Both the position numbers and the translations under genes were made by a program. Below, in pieces: positions 33,225 to 45,027 of a stretch of 64,000 nt of DNA; within the stretch, counting starts at the first letter, position 1; each line of letters begins with the position of its first letter. The notes under the pieces were generated by a model, which was not told where the DNA came from, made no database searches, and saw nothing but the letters and a program-made list of their open reading frames with translations. Location of the stretch: contig OZ021730.1 in assembly GCA_963978545.1 (NCBI GenBank), forward strand, positions 744,001 to 808,000, read 5' to 3'. This DNA is from Linyphia triangularis (taxonomy: Eukaryota > Arthropoda > Arachnida > Araneae > Linyphiidae).

Positions 33225-34177
33225 GATATCTGTAAAAAAAAAAAAAAAAAATTAAAGCATTTTCAAAAGTTTGAATATTCCATTTTACTTTTGTAATCAA
33301 ACGATTAAACTTAAGATTGGTACGTTTCAATCTTAAGAGAAAAGTGCCTTTATTTTTTTGTCAAATTCTATATCGGTCGGAATATTGTTTCAAAACCAAA
33401 GGTATTTTCTTTAGGAATAGCAACAGCAATATCAGCCCATTGGTAAAAATTTGAAGTTGAAAATAAAAGTATCTTTTAAGATTACTAAAGGTTAAAGATT
33501 AATATTTAGTTCATTAAAATTTTTTAAACTGTAAAAAAAAAAATCATATGACTTTCCCTTTAATATTTGTTTATGTGTTACCAATACTTCTGTATACTTG
33601 AAATTCATGCGTCTTACAACAAAATTTATGAAGATATTGCGACAGAAAGTATGCGGAAGCGTTGACACGGTCATACCGGCTATCTTTCGATCATCGGATA
33701 CAAGCATTATGGGTCAAATACAGGAAAAAGCCAAACAAAAAATATACTTGCTGTTTATTATACTAAGATACACGTCAGTAATTTAAAATGGGGTACCTAA
33801 AATACAAGTTGAGGGACCAGGATAGACAATGAACCCACCTAATTCTGTTACCAAGAAAATAGGTGGGTGGCAAGTGGTCTGACCTAAGCAATGAACGAAG
33901 CCACGCTTTAGAGCCCAACACCACTACCGAAATCCGTGGAATTTATGATTGGGAGGGAAAAACAACTGGACGATCCAGATACTGAGGTCTGGGAACAGCA
34001 AACCCTAAAGAGAAATGTAAACACAAATGCAAGTCTAATATGAATACATTTTTTACCAGTAATTTTGTTCAAGGTGAATCTGCAATAATCCGAGATCTAT
34101 GGGTAGACAGCTCTGAGAGAGATCTGGTCGCTTCAGAGTCTAGAGTCGAACTGATGTAAAATCAGGTGGAAATGCAA
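33225..34177 (-). other. Probable 5' exon and first intron of ankyrin gene copy 1
   Basis: Between the TATA box (34178-34186) and the coding ATG (33224) lies non-coding AT-rich DNA. It ends at a splice acceptor with a run of about 18 T followed by ACAG on the minus strand (near 33230-33250). A possible donor ACTG/GTAAAA is at about 34051-34060. Both sites are inferred. Confidence 0.45.
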
Positions 34178-34186
34178 CCTTTTATA
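34178..34186 (-). promoter_or_regulatory. TATA box, minus-strand promoter of the ankyrin gene (copy 1)
   Basis: TATAAAAGG read on the minus strand, with ATTGG upstream (34213-34217 as CCAAT on the plus strand). Its surroundings (ATTGG, CCACCT, GCAAC, TACCTATAAAAGGTTGCATT) match those of the plus-strand TATA box at 34983 in inverted orientation. Confidence 0.68.
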
Positions 34187-34982
34187 GGTACAGTTGCAGA
34201 ATGAAAGGTGGACCAATGGCGACACGGCAAAACCGAGCAGAGGAAACTGGTAGGGTCAGCTTGCTATTAAATTACTTTAAACGATTAACTCAGACATGGC
34301 ACAGCTTCTAAGCAAAAGAAATGAACTTCAAGAAAAAGCGACGAGAACTGAGAAAAAACATCACATTTTCAAAAAATTGCAGAAGTTGAACAATTTTAAA
34401 ATTGATCGTTAGTCTGTCCCTGCTTCTCAGCACTAATGCTTCATTTTTTCAAATGCAATACCTGTCAAAGTATTGTTTTAGAACATATGAAATTTTAAAC
34501 CAGGCATTACAAGAGTAACACCAACTCATTAATAAAATTTGAAGGAAAAATAAAAGAAAGTTTTTTTTATTCCAATTTGAAAAGAATTTTATGCTTCCTC
34601 ATTAATATTTTAAATTAATAATCTGAAGAAAACACCACATTATTTTTGCTTTAAATTTTGTAAATGAGCGCTATTATTCCAACCCTTGTATTTTTCAACT
34701 TCAACACAAAATTGCTTGATTTAATAGTTTCTCAAACGGCCCTTTTAAAGACCCAAAAATAACACACGACTGGTCCGTTTACACGCTATCATTTTAATTC
34801 CAGTTCAGTTTTATGCCCTAATGCAATACTTTCTTCGGAACATTACATGATACAAATATAACGATATATGTGTCGATGACAATATTTCGATTTTTTTTTT
34901 TGGAGCAAAATTACACTAGTTATTTCCTAAGCTCCTCCCTCCTGCTTTGCAATTGGACCACCTCACTCTCCGCAACCATACC
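34187..34982. other. Spacer between divergent promoters (copy 1)
   Basis: About 0.8 kb of AT-rich DNA without a supported gene, bounded by inverted copies of the same promoter-like block. The same spacer is at 41022-41817 and 55458-56256. Confidence 0.5.
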
Positions 34983-34991
34983 TATAAAAGG
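34983..34991 (+). promoter_or_regulatory. TATA box, plus-strand promoter (copy 1)
   Basis: TATAAAAGG with ATTGG at 34952-34956. The expected start site lies about 25-30 bp downstream, which coincides with the insertion point of the ORF1-only retroposon (target duplication from 35004). Confidence 0.68.
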
Positions 34992-35016
34992 TTGCATTTT
35001 TCCAGTCTTCGCATTC

Positions 35017-36559
35017 CCAATCAAATCATGATCAGAATCACGAGCTAGTCGGACCTGTTACCGATCGTTCTTCATCATTCCCATTTGTTGGTTTTTACTG
35101 ACGTTTCTGAAATGGTGAGGCGCAAAGCTATCAAACCTAAGCCTGCATCTGCTAAGGCAGTTTGCCATGTTCCTGTTGTAGTTCACACTAAGGTGGATGA
35201 GCCGATTGATGTTTCCTTTGCTAGTACCCCTGTAGTACCCATTAATATGGATGAGCGGATAGCTGTTGTTCCAGTGCCGGGTACCAATGAAGTACCCATT
35301 AATTTGGAGGAGCGGCTTGATGACATTTCTATCCCTGAGATTCCAGTGCTTAACTCCCCTGTTATAGTTAACACTGCTGCTGATTCAGGTGAAGCTGAAT
35401 CGCCCAGATTCATTCTTAATCTCCCCAATGCTATCCAGTATGATGAGGCAAATCTGGCCAACATTTCTGGCGCCAAATCTACTGATATCTCTTTCCCTCT
35501 TAGCCCACCTCGCTCCTTCAAAGTTGTTGTTCGAGGTTTAAATATCAAATCCTCTATTTTGGAAATAGCCGACTGGCTGGTCTGGAAGAAACCAGAGTTT
35601 TCCCCCATTCAGATGAAACGCCGTAATGGGCATAAGATGCCCCTTTTTATTTTGGAGTTCCCTTTCACTGAAAATCAATCTGACATTTTATCCTGGCGTA
35701 CCATGTTATACACCAAAGTCAGAATTGAACCCCTCATAGGCAGGAAGGCGAGCGGACCCCAACAATGCTACAAGTGTCAGCATTGGGGTGCCCACCTTGC
35801 TGCTGAATGTACCTCTCCCATCAGATGCCGACACTGCTCTCTTGAACACAGTAGTCGTGCATGCCCAGTCAAAAATGGCCCAAAGCTTTTCTGCAACTGT
35901 GGCCAAAATCATGCAAGCTCTTCTCTCTCCTGTCCGACTCGTAGAGCTTTATTTACCAACCCTCAGACGGTCACCAAGGCTACCAAACCTCCCCCTCTAA
36001 ATTCTCACTGTACCAGATTTGTTCCTCGTCCCCTGATTATCAAAAGTATAACTAAGACCTATGCAAATGCTGTCTGTCAAACAATTGAAACCACAGTCAA
36101 CAAGGCGACTGAATCAGTTGTTCTGACCCCCATTCAGACTTCCTCTAAAGATTCTCAAGCAGGCTCTGGTCTTGAATCTTGCCAACTCAATGATAAATGC
36201 TACGTTGCATTTTTATTCACTCACGGTTTCATTATGGATGAGTTTTCCGACCTTCAAGATTGTTACGACTGGACCGAGGATAATGCATCCTTCTTTTTAC
36301 CAGTTATACAATTTATCAGGGATTTCCCACCAGTTTGGACTCCACTGCCCTGTGCTTAGTTTAGCTCCTCCCACGTGCCTTTTCCTCGCTTTCTATTGGA
36401 AGGTGATCCAAGCCAGCTCCTGTACCAAGTGTGGTGTCATGTTTTGCTTTTATTGTATGCCAGTTCCGATATTTCGTCCTTCAATTTATCCCACCCTTCA
36501 TATCAGAGAGTATAGCATCTTCGGATCAGCACTCCGTTAATTGTAATATTAAAAAGTAA
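35017..36559 (+). mobile_element. GagEl-1 (copy 1): ORF1-only non-LTR-type retroposon
   Basis: A 1.54-kb insertion flanked by perfect 13-bp direct repeats AGTCTTCGCATTC (35004-35016 and 36560-36572). It has a leader, one gag-like ORF and a short 3' region ending in an A-rich stretch. No RT or endonuclease is present. Two sister copies at 41852-43394 and 57571-59113 arose by duplication of the unit, not by independent insertion. Confidence 0.8.
35112..36359 (+). CDS. Gag-like zinc-knuckle protein of GagEl-1, copy 1 (415 aa)
   Basis: I prefer the ATG at 35112 (MVRRKAIKPK) over an in-frame ATG at 35085, because the related GagEl-2 protein aligns from this point (MARKKMPPK). An acidic, Pro/Val-rich N-terminus is followed by a FKVVVRGL segment typical of PRE_C2HC-like ORF1 proteins of Jockey/X-type elements. 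Three knuckle-like motifs come next: CYKCQHWGAHLAAEC, CRHCSLEHSSRAC and CNCGQNHASSSLSC. The C-terminus is unrelated to any domain I know. The expected role is RNA binding and packaging. The frame is intact in all three unit copies. Confidence 0.85.
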   Translation: MVRRKAIKPKPASAKAVCHVPVVVHTKVDEPIDVSFASTPVVPINMDERIAVVPVPGTNEVPINLEERLDDISIPEIPVLNSPVIVNTAADSGEAESPRFILNLPNAIQYDEANLANISGAKSTDISFPLSPPRSFKVVVRGLNIKSSILEIADWLVWKKPEFSPIQMKRRNGHKMPLFILEFPFTENQSDILSWRTMLYTKVRIEPLIGRKASGPQQCYKCQHWGAHLAAECTSPIRCRHCSLEHSSRACPVKNGPKLFCNCGQNHASSSLSCPTRRALFTNPQTVTKATKPPPLNSHCTRFVPRPLIIKSITKTYANAVCQTIETTVNKATESVVLTPIQTSSKDSQAGSGLESCQLNDKCYVAFLFTHGFIMDEFSDLQDCYDWTEDNASFFLPVIQFIRDFPPVWTPLPCA

Positions 36560-38011
36560 AGTCTTCGCATTCTCAGATTTAGAGCTCTGAGAGTAAGACC
36601 TGACTCTCGCCTCTTTCTTGGCGCTTTTTGACTGGGTTTCTAACCCTATATGCGGGCTGGTTCACCAAGTGGTTGCAAGGATGAAATATGTAAACAATAC
36701 AGGCAGATCGCTACATTTTTACATGCAATTTTATATTCAGTAGGTCTTTTATGTTGTTGGAAGTTATAGCTCCCATCCTAACAAACGGCTCTTTTCAGGG
36801 CCCAAATATGACACACTTTGCTTGACATGTTGACTGTTTCATAACATTTTCTGGACTCAATACAATAAAATTTACTCAAACAAACGTTTAAAGCTAATAT
36901 TGCCGTGTTACAATTACAGGGAAAGAGGAGTCCTTTATTTGTAGCTGCCCAATTCTAATTCTTGAACTCTCGTTTGAGGAATTGAATACAAAAGTGACCT
37001 TCTCTGTCATCTCGATTTGTGCTTGATCATTATAGTAAACATGGACATATTTAATTATGTGAAACGTCTGCCTGTTTATGTGCAAACTTTAAGGAATACG
37101 AAAACTAAGGACATCTCTGAAACAGATGGATCATGCATTTGGTGGTATGTTGTTGAAATGCCATGTACGGTGTTACATTTGGAACTATTTGTTTCTATAT
37201 AACGACTAGAGATTTTGTATCTGCCTCCCATGGATAAATTGCTTTTACCTAATAATTTTCCGTGGTCACGTTTATACCACGCGGAACGTACATGCTTCTA
37301 TTCGGTCACCGAAGTCAAGCAATATGTGCTGCGGTCAGTACTTGAGAAGGTGACCGGTTGGGAACGATTAGTACAGTTGACATTTCATTGTTTTTTTATT
37401 TTTTACTTCCAATATATTACTTCACTTAAAGCCAGGAATAAGGCAAACATAAAATCTAATTGTTTATATCTAACAAAATATCGATAGTTTAGGCATGTTC
37501 ACTTCACGAGCTCCCTACATTACAATTTATTGGGTTATTTTTATTACCACTTTAATACATCACTCAAAGTCAAACATAAAATCTACTTGCTTATATCTAA
37601 CAAAATATCAATAGTTTTCTTCATGATAGATTTGGCACGTTCAATCCACGAGTTAACTACATTACATTAAGCTAATTGTGAGTGACCAGATCTATGTGAA
37701 AATCAAATGTATAATGTGCTTTTGCAATTTCATCTTAAAATACAGCACTCTATTTAAAGAATGGAGACTTGTTTTTTAGCGATATATTAGGCGAAATTTT
37801 CCTCCTTTATTGGAACTGGAATGCTAGAGGTAAAAGCAATTTTTAGATATCTGGTATGTTATTGAAAAAAAAACTAAACATGAAAATTCAAATAATTCAT
37901 TTATTAAATCCTGATATGTTTTATTACATGTATATGATATAAATTTTTGAGCAAAATAAAAAAACATTTTTAAAGAACGCATACAAGTTTTAATCTTTGA
38001 AACATAGGTAA

Positions 38012-38192
38012 TTGGTTGGTTGTTTTCAGATTATCTGGCGCCGTCAGCAACACGAGGGCTATAATGCGCCGAAACTTTCGTCATTAGACAAGCCAACATA
38101 CATCTACAAACACCCATGCCTAATACGGGACTCGAACCCGCAACCTCGCGGTCTAGAAGCTAGCACGCTAACCACCATACCGTTTGGTCGGC
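38012..38192 (-). repeat. tRNA-derived SINE (unit copy 2)
   Basis: This 181-bp element on the minus strand is flanked by 13-bp duplications GAAACATAGGTAA (37999-38011, 38193-38205). Its 5' part is tRNA-like, with an A-box-like TGGTGGTTAGCGTGCT and a perfect B box GGTTCGAGTCC. Its 3' part has a GGCGCA ... GGCGCC hairpin around AGCCCTCGTG and an AACC-rich tail. The 3' hairpin resembles the 3' end of the I-group LINEs here. Confidence 0.9.
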
Positions 38193-38260
38193 GAAACATA
38201 GGTAAAATTATATGTACAGTTACATAATCAACAATATATTCAAAAAAGAAGTGTAGGGCA

Positions 38261-40059
38261 CTAATTACAAAAAGCTATAATTACACTTAACAAATCATTT
38301 TGATAAAAGTAATTTGCCAAAACACAGGCACAATCGTAATTCAACAAAACTTTTCTTGGCATGCTGCAATTCACATCAGAAATGCCTTTTACAGCAGTAT
38401 ATACATTACATTCCTCTAGTTTGTCTTTTAACAATGAACGTTCTAATTTAGAGGATATCAATTGCGAATACAAAGGATATCGTTTATTTGCAATTATTAG
38501 CAATAATTGATCCACGTTAAATCCTTCTTCTGCATTGCTGTACATTTTATAGCCGGAATACATTTGCATAAATTCAAACAATGTCCGACCATTGCCAAGA
38601 TTATCTGACTTCATTCTATGCAATTCCTGCTCACATTTAATTGCGTATTCTGACAACATTCCTTGGAGTTCGTGTTCACGAGTCCAGTCCTCGATGTTGA
38701 AGTCCGGCTTCTCAAGTAAGCAATACTTCAACAGCAATTGAACGATAGCAAGGCTGCATCCGTTTTCTATTGCTAGGTCCAAAGGACTGAGACCATTTCG
38801 GTTTATGACATTAACGTGGGAACCTCTTCTCAGCAAAATTTCAACTACGCTCGGATGACCTGTCTGATTTTGCACCGCTTTATGCAGTGGCGTGTCACCA
38901 AATTCATCTACTGAATCAACATCTATGCCACTGCTAATCAAGAATTTGACGAAAACTGCCGTACATCCGTTAATGCACAGGGCACTGTGCAGAAGTGAGC
39001 CACCGCACTGGTTTTTGGCAGTGTTGACGTTCATATCCAGGTAATCGAGGAGAAATGTAAAGATACTAACGTTGAAGTGTCCCAAAGCGTGGAAGAGTGG
39101 GCTTTGACCTGAAATGTTAGCACTGTGCAAATCTCCGCCGGCAATAAGCAACAATCTGATAACTTCCAGTTCCGCATTCAGAGCAAGTGCTATAGACAGA
39201 CTCGAATCGTCCGGAAGATCGGCTCTGGCTCCTAGGTAAAATTAAAATTACAACTTTAATTAAGGAAAGTCTTAAATCTAAAATAATTCAAATAACAGAG
39301 TTAAATATATTTACTAGTTACCAATATTGGCAAACCTTTTATGAATATTTAAATGGAAATACTGCTATTTTAAATCTTAACAGAAGGTTATCTTACAATA
39401 CTACCGCGTTAAAGGAATTAACTTAAATTTCTAATCTATCCAAATGTACACGAAATGAAGTTTTGGATATGCAATTCAGAATCCTTTTATCTAATTTAAA
39501 AGTAATGAATAATTTTGTCATTTTCTTCTGTAAATGCAGATGGGACAAACTTAATCTCTGAAATCAGTTCATAATTATTTTGACAAAAAGATTTTTGAAA
39601 CAGTTAAATTACCTTTTAAGATGTAATGTAAGATGTAGGAATGGGATATGAGGAAGCAACAAAAAATTGACAATTCAGCGTACATGGAAATATTTCGGTC
39701 TAATAAAAGGCTCCCTTAAAAATTGTTGTAGAAAAGCGTTTACATATTAATTTATGTTTTTACATACCTCCTTCTACCAATGTTCTGATCGTTTCAAGTC
39801 TGTTCCTGCAATGTAGGGCATTGATGAGAGGTGTTGGGCCGCCATGACAGAACTGGAAATTAGGATCTGCGCCATAATAGAGGAGAAGCTTGACGATGGC
39901 GATCGAGCATCTTCGGTCCGTCAGAACCCGAAGCAGGGGGGATTGACTGCCTTCTACTTCGTTGGCCGAAGAAGGGTCACGTTGCAGGATCAGTTGGATC
40001 TCACTCAAATCCCATTCTTCTTCGTACAATACACTGTGAACAGAAGTGTTTTCAGGCAT
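38261..40059 (-). CDS. Ankyrin-repeat protein gene, copy 2
   Basis: Coding exons are 40059-39768 and 39231-38261 with the same splice sites as copy 1, giving about 420 aa. Differences from copy 1 include VEILLRRGSHVNVINRNG, DVNCSMPRK and ANYFYQNDLL. The frame is fully open, so this copy may be functional. The SINE lies just beyond its 3' end. Confidence 0.82.
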
Positions 40060-41012
40060 GATATCTGTAAAAAAAAAAAAAAAAAATTAAAGCATTTTCA
40101 AAAGTTTGAATATTCCATTTTACTTTTGTAATCAAACGATTAAACTTAAGATTGGTACGTTTCAATCTTAAGAGAAAAGTGCCTTTATTTTTTTGTCAAA
40201 TTCTATATCGGTCGGAATATTGTTTCAAAACCAAAGGTATTTTCTTTAGGAATAGCAACAGCAATATCAGCCCACTGGTAAAAATTTGAAGTTGAAAATA
40301 AAAGTATCTTTTAAGATTACTAAAGGTTAAAGATTAATATTTAGTTCATTAAAATTTTTTAAACTGTAAAAAAAAAAATCATATGACTTTCCCTTTAATA
40401 TTTGTTTATGTGTTACCAATACTTCTGTATACTTGAAATTCATGCGTCTTACAACAAAATTTATGAAGATATTGCGACAGAAAGTATGCGGAAGCGTTGA
40501 CACGGTCATACCGGCTATCTTTCGATCATCGGATACAAGCATTATGGGTCAAATACAGGAAAAAGCCAAACAAAAAATATACTTGCTGTTTATTATACTA
40601 AGATACACGTCAGTAATTTAAAATGGGGTACCTAAAATACAAGTTGAGGGACCAGGATAGACAATGAACCCACCTAATTCTGTTACCAAGAAAATAGGTG
40701 GGTGGCAAGTGGTCTGACCTAAGCAATGAACGAAGCCACGCTTTAGAGCCCAACACCACTACCGAAATCCGTGGAATTTATGATTGGGAGGGAAAAACAA
40801 CTGGACGATCCAGATACTGAGGTCTGGGAACAGCAAACCCTAAAGAGAAATGTAAACACAAATGCAAGTCTAATATGAATACATTTTTTACCAGTAATTT
40901 TGTTCAAGGTGAATCTGCAATAATCCGAGATCTATGGGTAGACAGCTCTGAGAGAGATCTGGTCGCTTCAGAGTCTAGAGTCGAACTGATGTAAAATCAG
41001 GTGGAAATGCAA

Positions 41013-41826
41013 CCTTTTATAGGTACAGTTGCAGAATGAAAGGTGGACCAATGGCGACACGGCAAAACCGAGCAGAGGAAACTGGTAGGGTCAGCTTGCT
41101 ATTAAATTACTTTAAACGATTAACTCAGACATGGCACAGCTTCTAAGCAAAAGAAATGAACTTCAAGAAAAAGCGACGAGAACTGAGAAAAAACATCACA
41201 TTTTCAAAAAATTGCAGAAGTTGAACAATTTTAAAATTGATCGTTAGTCTGTCCCTGCTTCTCAGCACTAATGCTTCATTTTTTCAAATGCAATACCTGT
41301 CAAAGTATTGTTTTAGAACATATGAAATTTTAAACCAGGCATTACAAGAGTAACACCAACTCATTAATAAAATTTGAAGGAAAAATAAAAGAAAGTTTTT
41401 TTTATTCCAATTTGAAAAGAATTTTATGCTTCCTCATTAATATTTTAAATTAATAATCTGAAGAAAACACCACATTATTTTTGCTTTAAATTTTGTAAAT
41501 GAGCGCTATTATTCCAACCCTTGTATTTTTCAACTTCAACACAAAATTGCTTGATTTAATAGTTTCTCAAACGGCCCTTTTAAAGACCCAAAAATAACAC
41601 ACGACTGGTCCGTTTACACGCTATCATTTTAATTCCAGTTCAGTTTTATGCCCTAATGCAATACTTTCTTCGGAACATTACATGATACAAATATAACGAT
41701 ATATGTGTCGATGACAATATTTCGATTTTTTTTTTTGGAGCAAAATTACACTAGTTATTTCCTAAGCTCCTCCCTCCTGCTTTGCAATTGGACCACCTCA
41801 CTCTCCGCAACCATACCTATAAAAGG
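41013..41826. promoter_or_regulatory. Divergent TATA promoter pair, unit copy 2
   Basis: A minus-strand TATA box at 41013-41021 serves the ankyrin gene and a plus-strand TATA box at 41818-41826 faces GagEl-1. Sequence and spacing are the same as in copy 1. Confidence 0.65.
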
Positions 41827-41851
41827 TTGCATTTTTCCAGTCTTCGCATTC

Positions 41852-43394
41852 CCAATCAAATCATGATCAGAATCACGAGCTAGTCGGACCTGTTACCGAT
41901 CGTTCTTCATCATTCCCATTTGTTGGTTTTTACTGACGTTTCTGAAATGGTGAGGCGCAAAGCTATCAAACCTAAGCCTGCATCTGCTAAGGCAGTTTGC
42001 CATGTTCCTGTTGTAGTTCACACTAAGGTGGATGAGCCGATTGATGTTTCCTTTGCTAGTACCCCTGTAGTACCCATTAATATGGATGAGCGGATAGCTG
42101 TTGTTCCAGTGCCGGGTACCAATGAAGTACCCATTAATTTGGAGGAGCGGCTTGATGACATTTCTATCCCTGAGATTCCAGTGCTTAACTCCCCTGTTAT
42201 AGTTAACACTGCTGCTGATTCAGGTGAAGCTGAATCGCCCAGATTCATTCTTAATCTCACCAATGCTATCCAGTATGATGAGGCAAATCTGGCCAACATT
42301 TCTGGCGCCAAATCTACTGATATCTCTTTCCCTCTTAGCCCACCTCGCTCCTTCAAAGTTGTTGTTCGAGGTTTAAATATCAAATCCTCTATTTTGGAAA
42401 TAGCCGACTGGCTGGTCTGGAAGAAACCAGAGTTTTCCCCCATTCAGATGAAACGCTGTAATGGGCATAAGATGCCCCTTTTTATTTTGGAGTTCCCTTT
42501 CACTGAAAATCAATCTGACATTTTATCCTGGCGTACCATGTTATACACCAAAGTCAGAATTGAACCCCTCATAGGCAGGAAGGCGAGCGGACCCCAACAA
42601 TGCTACAAGTGTCAGCATTGGGGTGCCCACCTTGCTGCTGAATGTACCTCTCCCATCAGATGCCGACACTGCTCTCTTGAACACAGTAGTCGTGCATGCC
42701 CAGTCAAAAATGGCCCAAAGCTTTTCTGCAACTGTGGCCAAAATCATGCAAGCTCTTCTCTCTCCTGTCCGACTCGTAGAGCTTTATTTACCAACCCTCA
42801 GACGGTCACCAAGGCTACCAAACCTCCCCCTCTAAATTCTCACTGTACCAGATTTGTTCCTCGTCCCCTGATTATCAAAAGTATAACTAAGACCTATGCA
42901 AATGCTGTCTGTCAAACAATTGAAACCACAGTCAACAAGGCGACTGAATCAGTTGTTCTGACCCCCATTCAGACTTCCTCTAAAGATTCTCAAGCAGGCT
43001 CTGGTCTTGAATCTTGCCAACTCAATGATAAATGCTACGTTGCATTTTTATTCACTCACGGTTTCATTATGGATGAGTTTTCCGACCTTCAAGATTGTTT
43101 CGACTGGACCGAGGATAATGCATCCTTCTTTTTACCAGTTATACAATTTATCAGGGATTTCCCACCAGTTTGGACTCCACTGCCCTGTGCTTAGTTTAGC
43201 TCCTCCCACGTGCCTTTTCCTCGCTTTCTATTGGAAGGTGATCCAAGCCAGCTCCTGTACCAAGTGTGGTGTCATGTTTTGCTTTTATTGTATGCCAGTT
43301 CCGATATTTCGTCCTTCAATTTATCCCACCCTTCATATCAGAGAGTATAGCATCTTCGGATCAGCACTCCGTTAATTGTAATATTAAAAAGTAA
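41852..43394 (+). mobile_element. GagEl-1 (copy 2)
   Basis: Same element as in copy 1, with the same 13-bp flanking repeats AGTCTTCGCATTC (41839-41851, 43395-43407). It was duplicated with the unit. Confidence 0.8.
41947..43194 (+). CDS. Gag-like zinc-knuckle protein of GagEl-1, copy 2
   Basis: Intact frame, same architecture as copy 1. Private changes include LTNAIQ (LPNAIQ in copies 1 and 3), MKRCNGHK and DCFDW. All knuckle cysteines and histidines are kept. Confidence 0.85.
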   Translation: MVRRKAIKPKPASAKAVCHVPVVVHTKVDEPIDVSFASTPVVPINMDERIAVVPVPGTNEVPINLEERLDDISIPEIPVLNSPVIVNTAADSGEAESPRFILNLTNAIQYDEANLANISGAKSTDISFPLSPPRSFKVVVRGLNIKSSILEIADWLVWKKPEFSPIQMKRCNGHKMPLFILEFPFTENQSDILSWRTMLYTKVRIEPLIGRKASGPQQCYKCQHWGAHLAAECTSPIRCRHCSLEHSSRACPVKNGPKLFCNCGQNHASSSLSCPTRRALFTNPQTVTKATKPPPLNSHCTRFVPRPLIIKSITKTYANAVCQTIETTVNKATESVVLTPIQTSSKDSQAGSGLESCQLNDKCYVAFLFTHGFIMDEFSDLQDCFDWTEDNASFFLPVIQFIRDFPPVWTPLPCA

Positions 43395-44846
43395 AGTCTT
43401 CGCATTCTCAGATTTAGAGCTCTGAGAGTAAGACCTGACTCTCGCCTCTTTCTTGGCGCTTTTTGACTGGGTTTCTAAAACTATATGCGGGCTGGTTCAC
43501 CAAGTGGTTGCAAGGATGAAATATGTAAACAATACAGGCAGATCGCTACATTTTTACATGCAATTTTATATTCAGTAGGTCTTTTATGTTGTTGGAAGTT
43601 ATAGCTCCCATCCTAACAAACGGCTCTTTTCAGGGCCCAAATATGACACACTTTGCTTGACATGTTGACTGTTTCATAACATTTTCTGGACTCAATACAA
43701 TAAAATTTACTCAAACAAACGTTTAAAGCTAATATTGCCGTGTTACAATTACAGGGAAAGAGGAGTCCTTTATTTGTAGCTGCCCAATTCTAATTCTTGA
43801 ACTCTCGTTTGAGGAATTGAATACAAAAGTGACCTTCTCTGTCATCTCGATTTGTGCTTGATCATTATAGTAAACATGGACATATTTAATTATGTGAAAC
43901 GTCTGCCTGTTTATGTGCAAACTTTAAGGAATACGAAAACTAAGGACATCTCTGAAACAGATGGATCATGCATTTGGTGGTATGTTGTTGAAATGCCATG
44001 TACGGTGTTACATTTGGAACTATTTGTTTCTATATAACGACTAGAGATTTTGTATCTGCCTCCCATGGATAAATTGCTTTTACCTAATAATTTTCCGTGG
44101 TCACGTTTATACCACGCGGAACGTACATGCTTCTATTCGGTCACCGAAGTCAAGCAATATGTGCTGCGGTCAGTACTTGAGAAGGTGACCGGTTGGGAAC
44201 GATTAGTACAGTTGACATTTCATTGTTTTTTTATTTTTTACTTCCAATATATTACTTCACTTAAAGCCAGGAATAAGGCAAACATAAAATCTAATTGTTT
44301 ATATCTAACAAAATATCGATAGTTTAGGCATGTTCACTTCACGAGCTCCCTACATTACAATTTATTGGGTTATTTTTATTACCACTTTAATACATCACTC
44401 AAAGTCAAACATAAAATCTACTTGCTTATATCTAACAAAATATCAATAGTTTTCTTCATGATAGATTTGGCACGTTCAATCCACGAGTTAACTACATTAC
44501 ATTAAGCTAATTGTGAGTGACCAGATCTATGTGAAAATCAAATGTATAATGTGCTTTTGCAATTTCATCTTAAAATACAGCACTCTATTTAAAGAATGGA
44601 GACTTGTTTTTTAGCGATATATTAGGCGAAATTTTCCTCCTTTATTGGAACTGGAATGCTAGAGGTAAAAGCAATTTTTAGATATCTGGTATGTTATTGA
44701 AAAAAAAACTAAACATGAAAATTCAAATAATTCATTTATTAAATCCTGATATGTTTTATTACATGTATATGATATAAATTTTTGAGCAAAATAAAAAAAC
44801 ATTTTTAAAGAACGCATACAAGTTTTAATCTTTGAAACATAGGTAA

Positions 44847-45027
44847 TTGGTTGGTTGTTTTCAGATTATCTGGCGCCGTCAGCAACACGAGGGCTATAAT
44901 GCGCCGAAACTTTCGTCATTAGACAAGCCAACATACATCTACAAACACCCATGCCTAATACGGGACTCGAACCCGCAACCTCGCGGTCTAGAAGCTAGCA
45001 CGCTAACCACCATACCGTTTGGTCGGC
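44847..45027 (-). repeat. tRNA-derived SINE (unit copy 3)
   Basis: Same SINE, same site and same 13-bp flanks (44834-44846, 45028-45040) as in copy 2, so it was inherited by unit duplication. Confidence 0.9.

Larger units (their letters stand above)
30026..36666 (+). repeat. Tandem unit copy 1 (6641 bp)
   Basis: First of three direct tandem copies, defined by the recurring AAGTGGTTGCAAGG start and GCTGGTTCACC end. It contains a minus-strand ankyrin gene, a pair of divergent TATA promoters and an ORF1-only retroposon. It lacks the SINE present in copies 2 and 3, so 31358-31370 (GAAACATAGGTAA) is the unoccupied target site. Confidence 0.95.
36667..43501 (+). repeat. Tandem unit copy 2 (6835 bp)
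   Basis: Nearly identical to copy 1, longer by the 181-bp SINE plus its 13-bp target duplication (total 194). Ankyrin and GagEl-1 frames are intact. It has a few private changes (for example in the ankyrin motif HVNVINRNG and the GagEl-1 residue MKRCNGHK). Confidence 0.95.

Noticed and set aside
33009..33296. Plus-strand frame opposite the first ankyrin coding exon
   Set aside because: It is antisense to an exon with clear ankyrin repeats and ends in a Lys run encoded by the poly-A/T tract.
38110..38192. Possible functional tRNA gene
   Set aside because: The tRNA-like part has box A and B but is fused to a 3' hairpin and tail, is flanked by target duplications and occurs three times, so it is a SINE head.
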